The notes under the pieces: generated by a model
The model's input: the letters and a program-made list of their open reading frames with translations, nothing else
Told to the model about the DNA's origin: nothing
Database searches by the model: none
Part shown: positions 25,614 through 38,804 of the stretch, in pieces
How positions within the stretch are numbered: the first letter of the stretch is position 1
Layout: each line of letters opens with the position of its first letter
NCBI GenBank assembly: GCA_025345505.1
Contig: JANVCC010000073.1
Span: 5,159,448 to 5,223,447, forward strand
Length of the DNA: 64,000 bases
DNA from: Todiramphus chloris collaris
Taxonomy: Eukaryota > Chordata > Aves > Coraciiformes > Alcedinidae
Direction: 5' to 3'
Program-made: the position numbers and the translations under genes

Positions 25614-28600
25614 GGTACAGGACAAACTTGCTGTGTTTGCAAGTCTGTCTTCATGGAGAGAATGCTTTGTAATGCTGTGCGATCTACTGTGTGGGGTTTC
25701 CCAACTCTGGACAGATTTTATTGCTGCTGTTTGACACGAGTCAGAACAACTGAATGACTGAGGCCGTGTCTTGATCCACCAGGAAGGAATGGATGTAGTG
25801 AAAGGTTTGCAGTTTTGAGAAAAGAGGCTGCCTAAAAACTGTAAGAATGCAGATTTGAGGAAGAGTTCTCAAAATCCTTTAATTGAGTCAAGTGCTTAAG
25901 TATTGCTTTCAAACACAAGTTACTTATGTATCAGCGTGTGCTATTAAATCCACAGCTAACTGTGGTGCCTGACTAACATTTTAAATGTTGCTTTTAAGCT
26001 GTAGGGGCCTCAGAAAATGTAGCCAAAAGTACTCAAGGGAAGGCAACATTTTTATCATGTGATGAAGATTTCGTTCTTACAGGCACAATGTTCTGTTTTG
26101 ATTTTATCGCATTTTCCAACTTGTTCTATAAAAGTAATTTCTTTCATATACATAGTACTCACATTATGATATCTGCAACCTACTGACAGTTGCCTAATCT
26201 AAACTGCTTCATTTGCATTTGCAGTCTTACCTGGGAAAAAATGTTTCGGGGTATGACAAGTGATCTATCTTAATAACTATCTCTTCAGTGAGACTTATGG
26301 TGAATAATCGACTTGTTTCGATTTATACTGTAAAATATTATAGCACAGTTTTATACATAACTCAGCTCAGAATCAGCTCAAAAAAGACTCTTCAAGTGTA
26401 CCTGCCTCACATGGTCAAACTGTTCCTCGGAAGAAAACTTACTTAAGTTGTAATGGTTCATTTCACATTTTTAAACCTGTATGCCCAGAGGGGACATACC
26501 CCTGTGGTGAACATGAAAATATAAATGCAGGTATGCCCTTGTGTAAGTCATTTAGAATACTGTGCTCTTCACCTCATAAGCAAATTCATAAATAGGAGAT
26601 TAATTGAGAAATGATTGGATGTTGTATTTGAGACACAGGTAGTTGAATGTGGATCGGAGAAACCTAAAAGGCCTGCAAAGGTAGTCTTTGAAAATCTTTT
26701 ATTTTTTTTCGGGTTTTTATTCGCTTAGCCAAAAATACATTTAATCCTTCCAGTTCATGTATAAAATAAATTCCATTCTATTCAGCTCCGGGTTTTTTTC
26801 TGCTTTCCTATTGAAATTCAGCTCTTCCTGCATTTTGACCTTTTCAAGAAAGCCTGCTTCATTGTGAATTGTGGGTGCATTAGGAAGGTAAACACATTCA
26901 GTACTTGTTATTCAATGAGTTTGGATTTAGAAAGTCATTGTCAATAGGCTAATCCTTTTGTACAGACAGTCTCTTTTGGCTAAGAGGTATCTTAAACAAA
27001 TAAAAGTTTTACCAAAATGCTAATTTCTCAGTCTTTCTGTCAGTTGTCAAAGAACAAATCTCAGGGGAGACCTTAAAATTGGTTATTTCTAGTTTACATT
27101 CACTTCGTGCCAGCACAGTTTCAAAAAGAACTTCTGTGTACAGGAGTCTAGTCACAGACTATTTGTAACTCTGCTCAAGAAGTCATTAAAACCTAGGATT
27201 TTCTTGGAGTGTTTCATAAGGATGAGGGAAGGGATGAGTTTATCTGGTTTCAACAAATATTTATAAATACCATGGATAGCAAGGATACCAAATTCAGCAG
27301 TAGATTGTCTAGGCACTTAAGAAGCAATGAATGAACCCCCATTCTGATTAAATGTCAAGTGGCTCTTAAACTCCATATCACATTATTCACCAAGCTGATA
27401 TATTTTAGACTGTTGGTTTAAACATGGAAGTAGAAATTAGGGATTCTGAGAGAAAATTCGTCCTGGTTTGAGTGAGAACAGAACTAATTCTGTTCAGTGG
27501 TTTTACTTTTCAGCTCAGTTCTTCTAATAAAACAGTTACTTAACTTGCAACCATTATGTGGGCAGAAGTTCAGCAATAAATAAGGTGAGGCTGCATGTAC
27601 TTTTTTTTTTACCTAAGACTTTTCATTTCTTCACAGTCTTCCTACAGGTTCTATATTTCTGTATATTTCTACTTCAGACATGAGACATGACTGCAGAGGA
27701 AAATGTCCATCCACCCAAGCAGGCATCAAAAGAGTCTTCCTGAAATACAAGATGCCAGAAATTGCTTTAGATTCCTAGGGTCAACAGTCCATTGAAACAC
27801 AACCTGAGGTTATGAGTCAGAGCCACAGGAGACCAAAATTACAGTGAAGATACTCTTCCCTGGACCTCTTTTTAGATGCTGTTCTCCATGAGTTACATCT
27901 AGATGATGCCCAAATGACCCCAAATTTCAGTTTCTGTTCAATTTCAGAGATAAGTCCTGAGATTTCCCACCCTGTACACATTTTTCCCCTTTTTCAGTGA
28001 GGACATGCATCTTGTCCACAAAATTAATGAGTCCGTAGGAATATTTTAGATTTTCTTACATGAAAACTTTTTTTTTTTCCCACATTGAGTTCTTTTCTAA
28101 TCCATAGCTTTTGCATTAAACATCCTGTTTTAAATGAAGTGTGCAATAAAAGCACTTCAACAGATATTTCTCCTTAAAAATTTCAGTACTTCAATACTTA
28201 TAAATTGTTTCTAAATGAGTACTGGGCTAATCATAGTATACATATTTATTGTGAAGTTTATGACTAAGAGTGCTTCATTAAGATATACTAAATATTAGAA
28301 TTATACATATTATCTGGTCAACAAAATAAAGAGTGGTTCCTCAGCTGCTTCAGCAAACTCCCACAGGTTGAAGGCAAACTGGAGTGACGTCAGGTATTTG
28401 CTGTAGACGTGATCTATTGCTTTCTCTTGTACCAGCCTTCATGATTTATGTTGTTCTGGACATCTTCTTCCCAGACTGACATTTACCTATTGAGTTTTTT
28501 AGTGTCCTTCATATTTGCATGCACATCTAATTTTTTCTTTAAATACTCAGGTTCTTTTCTCATAGAGTATGGCTGGCTGAATACTAAGTAATTGACTAAT

Positions 28601-29590
28601 TTGGGGGATAATTGTATGGATTCAGCTGGAACCAGAATGTGCCTGCTCAAAAGTCCAAGTGCATACCTGTAACTGCTTTGGATTTGGACCAATTAACATG
28701 AGAACAGTCAAGAAGGTTCTAGTGATTCCAGGAACAAAAATACGCTTCATTTTACTTCTAGAAATATTTTTACTTACCAGCAGAGGAAATTTAAAAATGG
28801 TATCTGGGCAGGTTTTGTTTTCCCAAGGAACTTTTTACAGCAGGGGTTGATGGCTGGTTCTTCCGTTGTGTCAGGGAATAAAATAAAACAGCCCACACCA
28901 TTGGAAACTGGTTTCTAGGCTGTTCAAATTACTGTGCAAAGTAATGCTCTTTTGTAAAGTCTTGAAAAACACTTAGCTTCTATTGGAATAGAATACAGTA
29001 AATAATTTTATTAGTTCTACAACCAAATGGCCTTCTGCTCCACTGTTTTGTTCTGAATTTATTTAACAGATTTGTCTGGAGATTAATTACTGCAAATACA
29101 ATACTAACTTCCTGCAGTAAAGCTGAGGGCAGTACTGATTATATTCCTCCTGCTCTGTCTGCCTCTTGCACTGTATATTTGATGATTTTCATATTCTTTT
29201 GGATTTCTAAACCATGCAGGAAATTGCTGCACAGGAAAATAGAAGGTCAGTCCCAAAGCTGGCCTGCTGAATGCTGATCGAACTTCTAGTTTGCTTCCCT
29301 TGATAGAGGAGATGAGGGAAACATAAACTGGGGGTTTTGTCCCTGAAACTGCTTTCCTCAGGCAGGCATTTGGGAACAGCCTATATAGCAATGGGCTATG
29401 TTCAAAATGTTCTTCTAGGAAGAACATCAATAGCAGTAGATACATCGATAGCATTAGGTCAGTAATAAATGTGAATAACTTGAGCATGGTAATAGGCACG
29501 GCAGGAGTCTGAGGTATGGGAGTAGTGTCTGAAGGAAATAATGTAGCCTTTCAAACTGATAGCTGCATATAGGAAAAAAGTAATAATAGA

Positions 29591-29626
29591 TTCCATTATT
29601 TTATTATCTATTTATTTATTTTAAAT
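29591..29626. repeat. (TTTA)n-like low complexity
   Basis: Short, imperfect TTTA and TTAT units within a T/A-only stretch. It is simple sequence. Confidence 0.65.
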
Positions 29627-30310
29627 GAGTGTAAGCAGGTCAGTGTATTGAAATGTATTTGTTTTGCATTTGTTTGTATTGCATGAGTTCAACCAATAGC
29701 TTTTGAAAAACAAAGAGGCAGGAAGAAATCAATGAACTGTTGTTCTAAATTTGTGGATTTCTGAGTGTGATGAGGTAGATAGCCATCTGGTATTTCCTCT
29801 GTTTGTATCCTGTTTATTGACTGGAACGGTACAAGCTCTCGTGCTGGAGTATCAGTTTTCAGATCAGCCATTGTACATTCTCATAGACTTGATACAGGTA
29901 CAAGTACAGTGTGATAACAAATTATATTCTGGAAAATATTTGTTTGGATATATCGAGTTTGGAAAACACATGTATAAAATCTCAACAGGATAAAACAAAA
30001 TGCAGAGCAATTAAACATTAATTCTAGTTTGAATGAGCGAAAGTCAGTGATTAACTGAAGACAAATGAAAATGGCTGAGTGGCAGAATGTTAATAGCATT
30101 ACATTCTATTCCCAGGCATATACCTTCACCTTCTCGGAAACACTTCTCTCCATGCTTTTCATGAGTGCCATGAAGTGTCACTGACTTCAGCATGGAACCG
30201 CTTGGCCTTTAAGATGAGGGAATAGATGGTACTGACATCAGGGTATTTTCATTTTTGAAACTACTGTATTTCTGAAGTCTTGATCTAACTAATAATGTTC
30301 TTTACTCTGT

Positions 30311-30326
30311 AAAAAAAAAAAAAAAA
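30311..30326. repeat. Poly(A) run with GAAGAAAA tail
   Basis: A run of 16 A followed by purine-rich sequence. It lies about 265 bp upstream of the LTR and is not obviously part of it. Confidence 0.75.
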
Positions 30327-30589
30327 GAAGAAAATTATGATTCATATTACATTACATTGGAAACAGCCTGTAAAAATGACTAAAGATATTGAATACCACC
30401 GACTTCCAAAGCAGACCAAGTCATTCAGAAACATCCAAAAGGTCAGAGAAATGCTTCCCTTGAGAATACAAGTAAAGAGATGTTAATAATCAAAACATTT
30501 TAAAATAAAGAATAATCAGACCAAAACAGCTATCCAGTCAACAAAATTGACACTAAAGACAGTATTTTGTTTTTTCTGCTTATTATCAA

Positions 30590-30986
30590 AGCCCTCCCCC
30601 TGAGGAGGAAGGAGCAGCAGAGACCAACGTGTGATGAACTGACTGCAACCCCAGTTTCCTCTCCCCCTGCACCACTGGTGGGGAAGAGGTAGAGAAAATT
30701 GGGAGTGAAATCACTTGAGCCTGAGAAGGAGGGAGGGCTGGGGGAAAGGTGTTTCAAGATTTGTTTTTATTTCTCGCTACCCTGACTCAGATTTGATTGG
30801 TAATAAATTAAATTAATTTCCTCAAGTCAAGCCCATGACAGTAATTGGTGTGTGATCTTTCCCTGTCTTTATCTTGACCCACCAGCCTTTCATTTTGTTT
30901 TTCTCTTCCCTGTCCAGCTGAGGAGGAGGAGCGATAGAGTGGCTTTGGTGGGCACGTGGCATCCAGCCGAGGTCAACCCACCACAC
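30590..30986 (+). mobile_element. Endogenous retrovirus LTR (solo or partial)
   Basis: This segment has the look of an avian endogenous retrovirus long terminal repeat in plus orientation. Landmarks in order are 'ccctccccctgaggagg', an ACGTGTGATGAACTGAC-type block, a 'ggggaagaggtagag' block, a polyadenylation signal AATAAA in 'ggtaataaattaa' near 30800, 'cccatgacagtaattggtg', 'gatctttccctgtctttatc', 'cctgtccagctgaggagg', and the terminal 'gtcaacccaccaca'. I recognise this end from abundant ERVL-like LTRs of neoavian genomes. The family name is not certain. No gag, pol or env sequence lies beside it, so it is either a solo LTR left by recombination or a fragment. The left boundary is approximate, a 5' TG is not obvious, and no target-site duplication could be confirmed. 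It has many substitutions and no coding capacity. Confidence 0.7.
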
Positions 30987-32742
30987 AGAGTTTTCAAGTG
31001 AGATGATACATATTTGAGTGTTTTGTTCCAGGCTTTAGGCTTGTAAACAAATGTATTACTCAGTGTGCATACTAAATATCAGCATTTAATCATAAATATG
31101 AGGAGCTAAGCTGATAAAGTATGCTGAGTGTAGTAAATGGAGGTCTTCATCCGAGTATGATTCTGTATCCCCATGCAATATTGATAATAACTGTTATCAG
31201 CTACCCTTGCAATTAAGTCATTTGGTGGCCAAATCCCCAGAAGCTGGTGGTATGTTGGTTTCCCAACAGCAGTGTTTTGTATCCAGAATTGTACCTCACC
31301 CCATCCAAAGGCTCCTCTTACATTACTGCAAAAGCTGGAATACTGCATTGTTGTGTGAAACTCTCTGCGCACGCTTGAAGCAGATTTAGCCAACTGAAAA
31401 CAGTTGTGAATTGATAATGAATTAATCAAATACGTGAAAGAGGGGGGAAAAAAAAAGCTCCAGATACTCTGAAAAACTCCCTGTGTTTTGTTAAGCTCCC
31501 ATCCCTATCGAAGTTCTGCTTGCTGCATGAGTAAGTTTACATAACCAAACTATAATCTAATTTATTTTGGTAACAGTGAAGACGTGACAGCATGAACAGT
31601 AGTCCAGGCTGTTTCAGTAAGTACTTTAGGTTCTTGGTATGTTCAAGGTTGATCTTGCTACATTTTCACAGCTCTTGTTATCTAATCTAAGTTGCATATG
31701 TCTACCCATGCTGTTGACAAGGCTCCTGAAAGTATTGGAATGATACCAAGAACTTAAAATAATCTCAAACTAGGAAAAAAAAATGTTGAAAAATTATTCT
31801 TTAAAGTTAAGCTTTCATGATTCACTTCCACTCTGTAGCTTTTGATCTTCCTCAGGTAGAGACCACATGTCATAGGCATGGTTTATTTGAAGCCAGTATA
31901 TTTTGACAGGTATTCCTTTTGACATGTGAAAGTTAGATTTAGAAATGCTTAAAAAATACAAGGAAATATTTTTCTTCCCACCTTTCAAAATTACATGAGG
32001 ATACAAAAAGCTCTTTTAACTTGAAATTGAAGATAATTAGGATATCAGGAACACTACAAAATCTAAACCTGGAATGAGATTACTTTTTATTTTCAGTTAT
32101 TTATTGAAAGGGTTTCTCTGTCCACTTTTAGACCCAGTTTTTTCTAGAAGTCAGCTAAACTATTTCCCATGCATGATTTGTCCTCTCTGCTCATTGAGAA
32201 AAAGGAATGCTTTCTGTCCTGTCAGGACACTGGTATTAATAGATTCCAAGGGTACTTTATGACAGCAGCTAATGCAACATATTGTTTGTTGTATTTTGAA
32301 GAACAGCGTAGAAACAACTTGTGCAGAGGAAGGCAGCTGAGCGGAACAGGAATCCCTATAGAGAGTTCCAGACTGGAACAAAGCCTTTTTGTCATATTCC
32401 TTGACAGATGCATTCCTCCGTACAACTATTCAATAGTTTTTTGAGGAACTGAATGTATCTGCTATGAATCACCTGACAGCAGTATAAGGACACTCAGTTT
32501 ATAGCTTCACGAAGATACAAACCTCTGCCCAACCCATAATTATACCATATGTTTTAAAAAAACTCAATTACATAAGTAAAAATAACTACTGGGCAATTTT
32601 ACAATTAGGTGTTTCATTAAAGACACAGTGTGACAACGTAATCTGCTCTTCATCTGATGGTTTGAAATGTCATCTACTATGCATCTAATACGCTACAGTA
32701 ATACCAACCACCCTGCTTGCTTGTCTCCTTGTCCCATCTTTT

Positions 32743-32792
32743 TTCAGGTAAAATCCCAAAACACAAATTCAGGTAAAATCACAAAATACCGC
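32743..32792 (+). repeat. 25-bp imperfect tandem duplication
   Basis: Two adjacent 25-base units both begin 'ttcaggtaaaatc'. They agree at 17 of their first 18 bases and then diverge. Each unit contains CAG|GTAAAA, which resembles an acceptor followed directly by a donor. Confidence 0.7.
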
Positions 32793-32949
32793 CACATGCA
32801 GATTCCTGCATATTATAGTCTTTTGCATATGCCATCAATCACAGGCCAGCTTTGTCAGAATTATTTAGTTCTTGTTAGTGAATGTCAGTGTTCTAAGTGT
32901 AGTTTGGATCACTTGTGTTAGTAAAGACAAACACCTGCACTGTTACGGG

Positions 32950-33035
32950 TTTTATCTTATTTTATAATTTTATTGTGTTTATTTTACTGTAGTTTATTAT
33001 TTACTTATCAATTATATTGTTTATTATGTTTCATC
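32950..33035. repeat. T/A-rich low-complexity stretch
   Basis: About 85 bases made almost entirely of T and A, with irregular TTTATT and ATTATT units. It is simple sequence with no recognisable element. Confidence 0.65.
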
Positions 33036-36000
33036 TTAAGATGTTCTTGTATTTACCCTGTTCTGTCAAATATGAATAGACAGTTTAACCTTTACTTTCC
33101 AAGCCCTTAGAAAGCAGAATAGAGTGAAGTGGGTGGTGCTTCAGTCACGTGGTGGAGGTTCAGCAAGGAAAGTGTCATTAAAATAGTTGAAAAGACTTTT
33201 AATGATCATCTGAGTCCAGGAGGGAAACTTGATAAATCCTTCCATTTTAGTAACAAATCCAAGCATTTAATGATTCCTTCAGGGAGAAACATGTTTGAAA
33301 CAAAAAAAATTCTGCTCTCTCCTCAAATACCTTAGCAGATGGGTATGTGCCTCTTAGATGGACAGGAATTTAAAAGAGAAAGACAGAAAGGGGAGCTCCT
33401 GCTCATTCTGGAAGCTGTGGTGTAGAGCCACTGCTCCCATACACGATGCTTTACAAGAAGATTGTAATGATTGCAGTCATTAGCAACACACTGTTGAGTG
33501 CCTGCTCTAGTTTTGATGAAATTGATGCCGCATGACCTGAATGAGAAAAGTGACATTTAATTCAGGTGCACTTAGAAAGATAAATTATTTAACCCCTAGG
33601 AGTTCTTAGCAGAGAGATGCTCGTCACTCAATAGATGATCTTCCAAAGAAGTGTCAAAAATATTTCTGGTTTCCTCCCCCATCACCTTTGGTGTTTCAGT
33701 GTAAGAGCTCTTTTAACTATAAATGAATAAACCCTGTTTTATGAAAGTCAGTATTTTAGAGAGCGGAATGGTAAACAGCACCATCATAAACAATTTCAGT
33801 GCTGCCTTCTGAGAACACCACAGTATTCGGTTGCAAGGGGCTCATGCTGTTGAGATTGCATCAATCTTCATTGTAGTTGCAAGGAAGAATGATACAACAG
33901 TAATAAATCTGAATGTCCGTGATGGATATTTACCATGTAAATGTTTAGTAAATAAAGAAGGAAGTAAACCCCAACAAGTGGAGGGTAGCTCTAGTGAAAG
34001 CTGCTGTTTTATACAAGTAATTACCAGTCATTACTCTGGCATATATTTTATAATGTATTTCCTCGCAGAAAATAGGAAGGCAAAAGATTTTGTTAATTTT
34101 CTGCAGGAGCCCTGTTGAATACTCTGACAAAGGGTCCACGAATATTCGGTCTGTTGGGAGAGTTTCCAAAGAGATATTTTGTGAGTTGCAGTTCTCTGAG
34201 CTTTCTCCAGAGCTAATCGCTTTGAGAGGGCAAGGCAGGGCGTAGTGAAAGGACCAGCTTGTCCATCAGCATTTTAAAAAGTGCTAAGAGGCCTCTGGAG
34301 AGATGACATTTGGCTTTTTAAAATGCAGTTGATGTGTTATCACCAATCTGGTGACATACATGGCCCTAGAAAGATTAACAAGGTTTGCCAGATACTCTGC
34401 AAGGTAAAAATACGTTGTCAGAACTTAACCAGGCTCGGAATGATGTCAAGTACAGATGTGCTCTTGAAGGATCCTTCTTAAAATCAGTTACAGTTAATTT
34501 GATGTCCTTAAGCTTGTTTCTGATATCTGTGCTGATAGGCTTGTCAGAATTTCACCCCGCAGCATTTTCAAGGTGATTTGGACTGTTAAAAAGATGCAGC
34601 ATAAGAGCAGAGCTTAATTATAGGTAAGTGCATGAACAAAGTGTGATATAAAGTAATAGACTTAATAAAAGGATGGTGACTAACACAATAATAATAGCGA
34701 TACGAGTTTGTGATCCATATCCAGTAGACTTCAGATATGCTTGATAAAGATCCTAAATTAGTTTTCTAATTAATTGTTTGGAAACAAAATATTTTCATTT
34801 TACTTCCGTACTCCTTTTGCTTGGTTGCCGCCCTTTCATTTCAGTTCCGTGTTTCTACTTTTCTGCTCTATTTCTTCCTTTCAATAATTGCTTCTGCTGC
34901 TTTTCCTTTTGCCTCCTTTCTGTAATTTTACATTGCAGCTGGTCTCTGATCAGATAAGCATCACACACCATAACAAATGCCACCAGTCCCTTGCCTTGTC
35001 AGTCATTAGGCAGTGTTTTTAACTGGATATCAGCTTCCCAAATCATTCTCGCACCATCTGCTTGTTGAATATTTTTCATAGTTCATGTTTTTGGTTTTGT
35101 TCAGTTGTTTTTTAAACTGAGACATTCTGCAGAAGTAACATTACTCTTTTGCTATGATATTATCAGAAAGTTGTTGGGTTTTGCTACCTGTTAGTTTCTC
35201 AAGTAGTCCACAGCACTGACATGCTGTAATTCTTAGTCTGGCAAAGCAGCCTGTGGCTGCTCTGTCATTTCAGAAGACATTTTTTTCACTTGTTTTTCAT
35301 AGAAGGGCCAAGCACTGTTTGCAGGCCTAAAAATGTACTATCTACTTTTCTCTGATGTTCATCAAATCTGCAGATTTTAAGCCAACTGTTACCCTACCTG
35401 TAGGTAACGTGGAGATACCAGTAGATTAATTTACCTTCCTCTGTTTCTTGTATTTTTAATGGTATTCCTGAGATGGAAAAATGACCTCCTAGTTTCTCTG
35501 TCCTTTTAAAGTAATTTTACTGGCGTAATTAATCTATTTACATCATTCCTTCCACACATTCCCTCAGTACCCACAGCAGTTTTGTGAGGAGGAACCCTGG
35601 GGTGACCCACAGCACCTGTACTGATGCTGGTTTTGCCACAGAATACATCCAGGTGTGGTCAGAAACAAGCCTGGAGGTGCCACCAAAGCTCCTGCAACCC
35701 CCCTGTGTTACCTTTAAACATCAGGGCTTCCAGTGGCATTGGAGCGGCCTCAGGAAGTTGTCGATGGGCTTTCAGTAAATAGAGATCCTAAATTTGCCAA
35801 GTTGGAGAATAGTAGCGTGTTACTTGAGAGCAGAACTTTGCATTATTTGCAGTTATTGCCATCTTTGGAATTTATACTCAGTAGCAGTTCAGGTAACATA
35901 AATACTTGTGGGTGCTATGAAAACTGTGGCATAGTGAGATATACGTATACAAGCCTACAAGCCTGACTGGTCTTTGGTGGTTTGTGGGTTGTTTAGTTCT

Positions 36001-36060
36001 CTGTGTAATGTGATGCCAGAGTAATTTTTCATTCTCACCTCAGCTTCTCTTCTGCATCCA

Positions 36061-36077
36061 TCTCTCTCTCTTTCTCT
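36061..36077. repeat. Short (TC)n tract
   Basis: TC units with one interruption, within a wider pyrimidine-rich stretch. Confidence 0.7.
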
Positions 36078-38562
36078 GTGTCTGGGTTACCACATCAATG
36101 TAACTGGTTATCACATGGAAATACTTAATGGTCTGTAGATGGGGTGGAATCACCAGAAATTGCAGTAGTTGTCCCTTGTCTTGGTTCAGTAGTTACTTTG
36201 TGATCTAATACTTTCTCCCAACAGAGGGATATAACTCTTCAAGTTCCCCGTGCAAGTTCCCACACTCAGTATTCAATTTGCACAGATGCTTCCTTGTAAT
36301 GGATCATAAACTTTCTAAATTTCAATGAACTCACTTGTTAGTGAGCTCATGAACACAGAAAGCTTGATAAGCAATACCAGAAATAGTTCATAAAGAAGTT
36401 TTTCCCATTCTGAATTATCATCATTGTACGCGTCTTCATTTTCTCTGTCTTGTCCTTACAAGGTAAATGTCTATAAATTTCTTCAGCCATCAGAATAATT
36501 TTTCCCTGTACAAAGAAACAAACAAAAAGAACCCCAACATTTTTAGGGATGATTACTTGGCTTCCTCAACTTTTCTGTGGTTTATAGTTCCCCATCTGAT
36601 GGTGAAAATCAATATTTCTTCTTTTTAGGAAAATTATTCTGTTGAGGGTTTGCAAAACTGAGCCTTCTGATTTTATTTTATGAAAAGTACTTCTTAACAA
36701 GCACTAGATACTTGGCCCTTCCCTGTCATGCAACAAAAAAAGCCTTTGGGGAGCACAGGGAGGTGAATTCACACTCCAGCCTCCTTGGCTGTGCCCGTGC
36801 ACTGGGAGGGACGTAGGGCTGAGAAAGGGCCACAGCTCACCACCTCCTACGGGGGCTGCTAGAAACCCCCCAACCTCTTGTGCCATGCTCTTGCAGAAAG
36901 CTGCTGACTGCAAACTGAATCTACAGAAGTTTTAGATGTAATTTCACTTCCCAGGCAAGGATTTGAACTTCTTACAGAAACAAACATTGTTCATCTCCTG
37001 ATTTCCTAAACCTTGCGTGAACCCTGGGTCCGAGTTGTTTTGTTCATCTTTTCAAAACGTGATAGAGTGGTGGAGGGCCGTGAGGGAGCTCCTTAGCTGG
37101 GTGTGCAGTCAGAGGTCAGTGAATGGGTTAATTGCCTGCACTTATCTCTTAAAGCAAAGATATAATGTTTGGACGAAACCCTTTTATACCATTTAATTCT
37201 TCACAGAGGTGCTAGAGCTTTTAGTGTCCAAATGTACTAGGGTCATGAAACTTCATGGCCTGACAAAGTTAAAGTGTCATGTCTAGTAATTATCTGTTTA
37301 TTTTTACCTCTGAGAACCGTAAATATGCAAAATTTATTTGAGTTATAAAATATTGTAAGACCAAATGCTTTTATTATTTTTTTGGAGGTATTTTAAACTC
37401 TACAAACTCATTTATTGTGTCTAAAGAAAAACGGGGTTGGTATCAGTTGCCATTCCACTTGTTGTTTGTCCATTGTCACATTTGCTGGATTGCATGTTGC
37501 TGTTCCTCCATTCTTTTATGGAAAGGTATGCTCCTGAACTAAAATCCAGTTCCATTACAAGCTCATTCTTATAGTAGGCATCCTCTATATTCTTCAAAAG
37601 TGATTTGAAGCAAAAACAATTAAGTACTCTTCCCATGTAAAAAGAAGTGAATGTAGAACTGAACCTGTTGACCAGTCTTTATTCTCTCTGTGCTATTCTT
37701 TGTTGCTGATGCTCTTAAGGAACTAAACTGTGGGATAATACACTTTGTTTCCTAATGTCAATTGCTTGTTATGTTGCAGGGTAGTTTTCCCAGAAGTCGC
37801 TCCGTATTGCTGTGCTAATTCATCTGCAAAGTCAAGGGTTAAAGACTAGAGTACTTAAAATGGAATTTGATAAATTAACTTAGCCAGCTAAATGGGCTGT
37901 GTGCTGGAAAGAGCAAACTTGAAAAACTGATATATCCTTCCCTTTTTTAGTCATAGAGCATTGGAAAACTAGGTATTTTAAGAAAGCTGTTGGATATAGA
38001 GGCCTGAAAGACCTGAATTACTTGTAGTTGCATCCTGCATTTTCTTCGAAGAATAATTTTCTTAAAAATAATGGAAGTTCACAGTTTATCCTCCAATTTT
38101 CATCTGGTAATAAGTACCAGAAACATCATGTCTAGACTAGTTTTGGTCTTCTAAGTGCCAGTAATGGGCAATGCTGCTCATACCAGCCGTGTGCGAGTTA
38201 CAATATCCTGAAGGCTTTCGATTTATTTTAACTTTTTAATACATTCTAGAAGCACTTTTCATTTTTTTTTTAGACTTTTGGCATAACCAGTTTCTTTGAA
38301 TTATTATAGAACAAACAGCTAGTGGCAGGTAAATTATTCAGAAGAAATTAAGCGGTACCAGAGAATTTAAAAAGACCTTTTGGCTTTCTTTGTTGTAAAT
38401 TTGCAAAAGTAATGCAACTGTGGGATTGGAAATGAAATGTGAATACTAAAACATTATTTACTCTCCCACTGTCTGATGAAACTTTTTTCTTTGTATCTCT
38501 TCCTAAGACTTTCTCACAGCCTCTAAGCTCATTCAAAAAAAGTGGACTCTCTTAAATTGTAC

Positions 38563-38599
38563 AAAAAAAAAAAAAACCAAGAGAAAAAAAAAAGGAGAT
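38563..38599. repeat. A-rich tract
   Basis: Two runs of A (14 and 10) are separated by CCAAGAG and followed by purines. It is low complexity, and no retroposon body was found. Confidence 0.75.
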
Positions 38600-38804
38600 A
38601 AATTATTTAAATGAATGGAAAGTAGCAAAGTCAAGTTTGGTAATTTTATTTTGCATTTACTATAGTTGTTTCATTCTGTCAGTGCACTGTACTGCAAACC
38701 ACTGTCCTTCTGTCCTTACTTAAATAATTATTAATAATTATTTCCTTTTAGTTCAGCTCACAGTTTGCCTCCTAACAACACAAAATTTACTAAGAGCAAG
38801 ATGC

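Larger units (their letters stand above)
20987..30589. other. Non-coding unique sequence, no gene seen
   Basis: No recognisable gene or interspersed repeat was found. The longest frame (29104-29499, minus, 131 codons from GTG, 127 from the first ATG) carries no motif I can name. The span includes a 10-bp-stem hairpin containing CpG (21931-21961), poly(A) and poly(T) runs, and an A-rich low-complexity stretch at 25555-25613. The rest is AT-rich single-copy sequence such as is found in avian introns and gene deserts. Confidence 0.6.
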
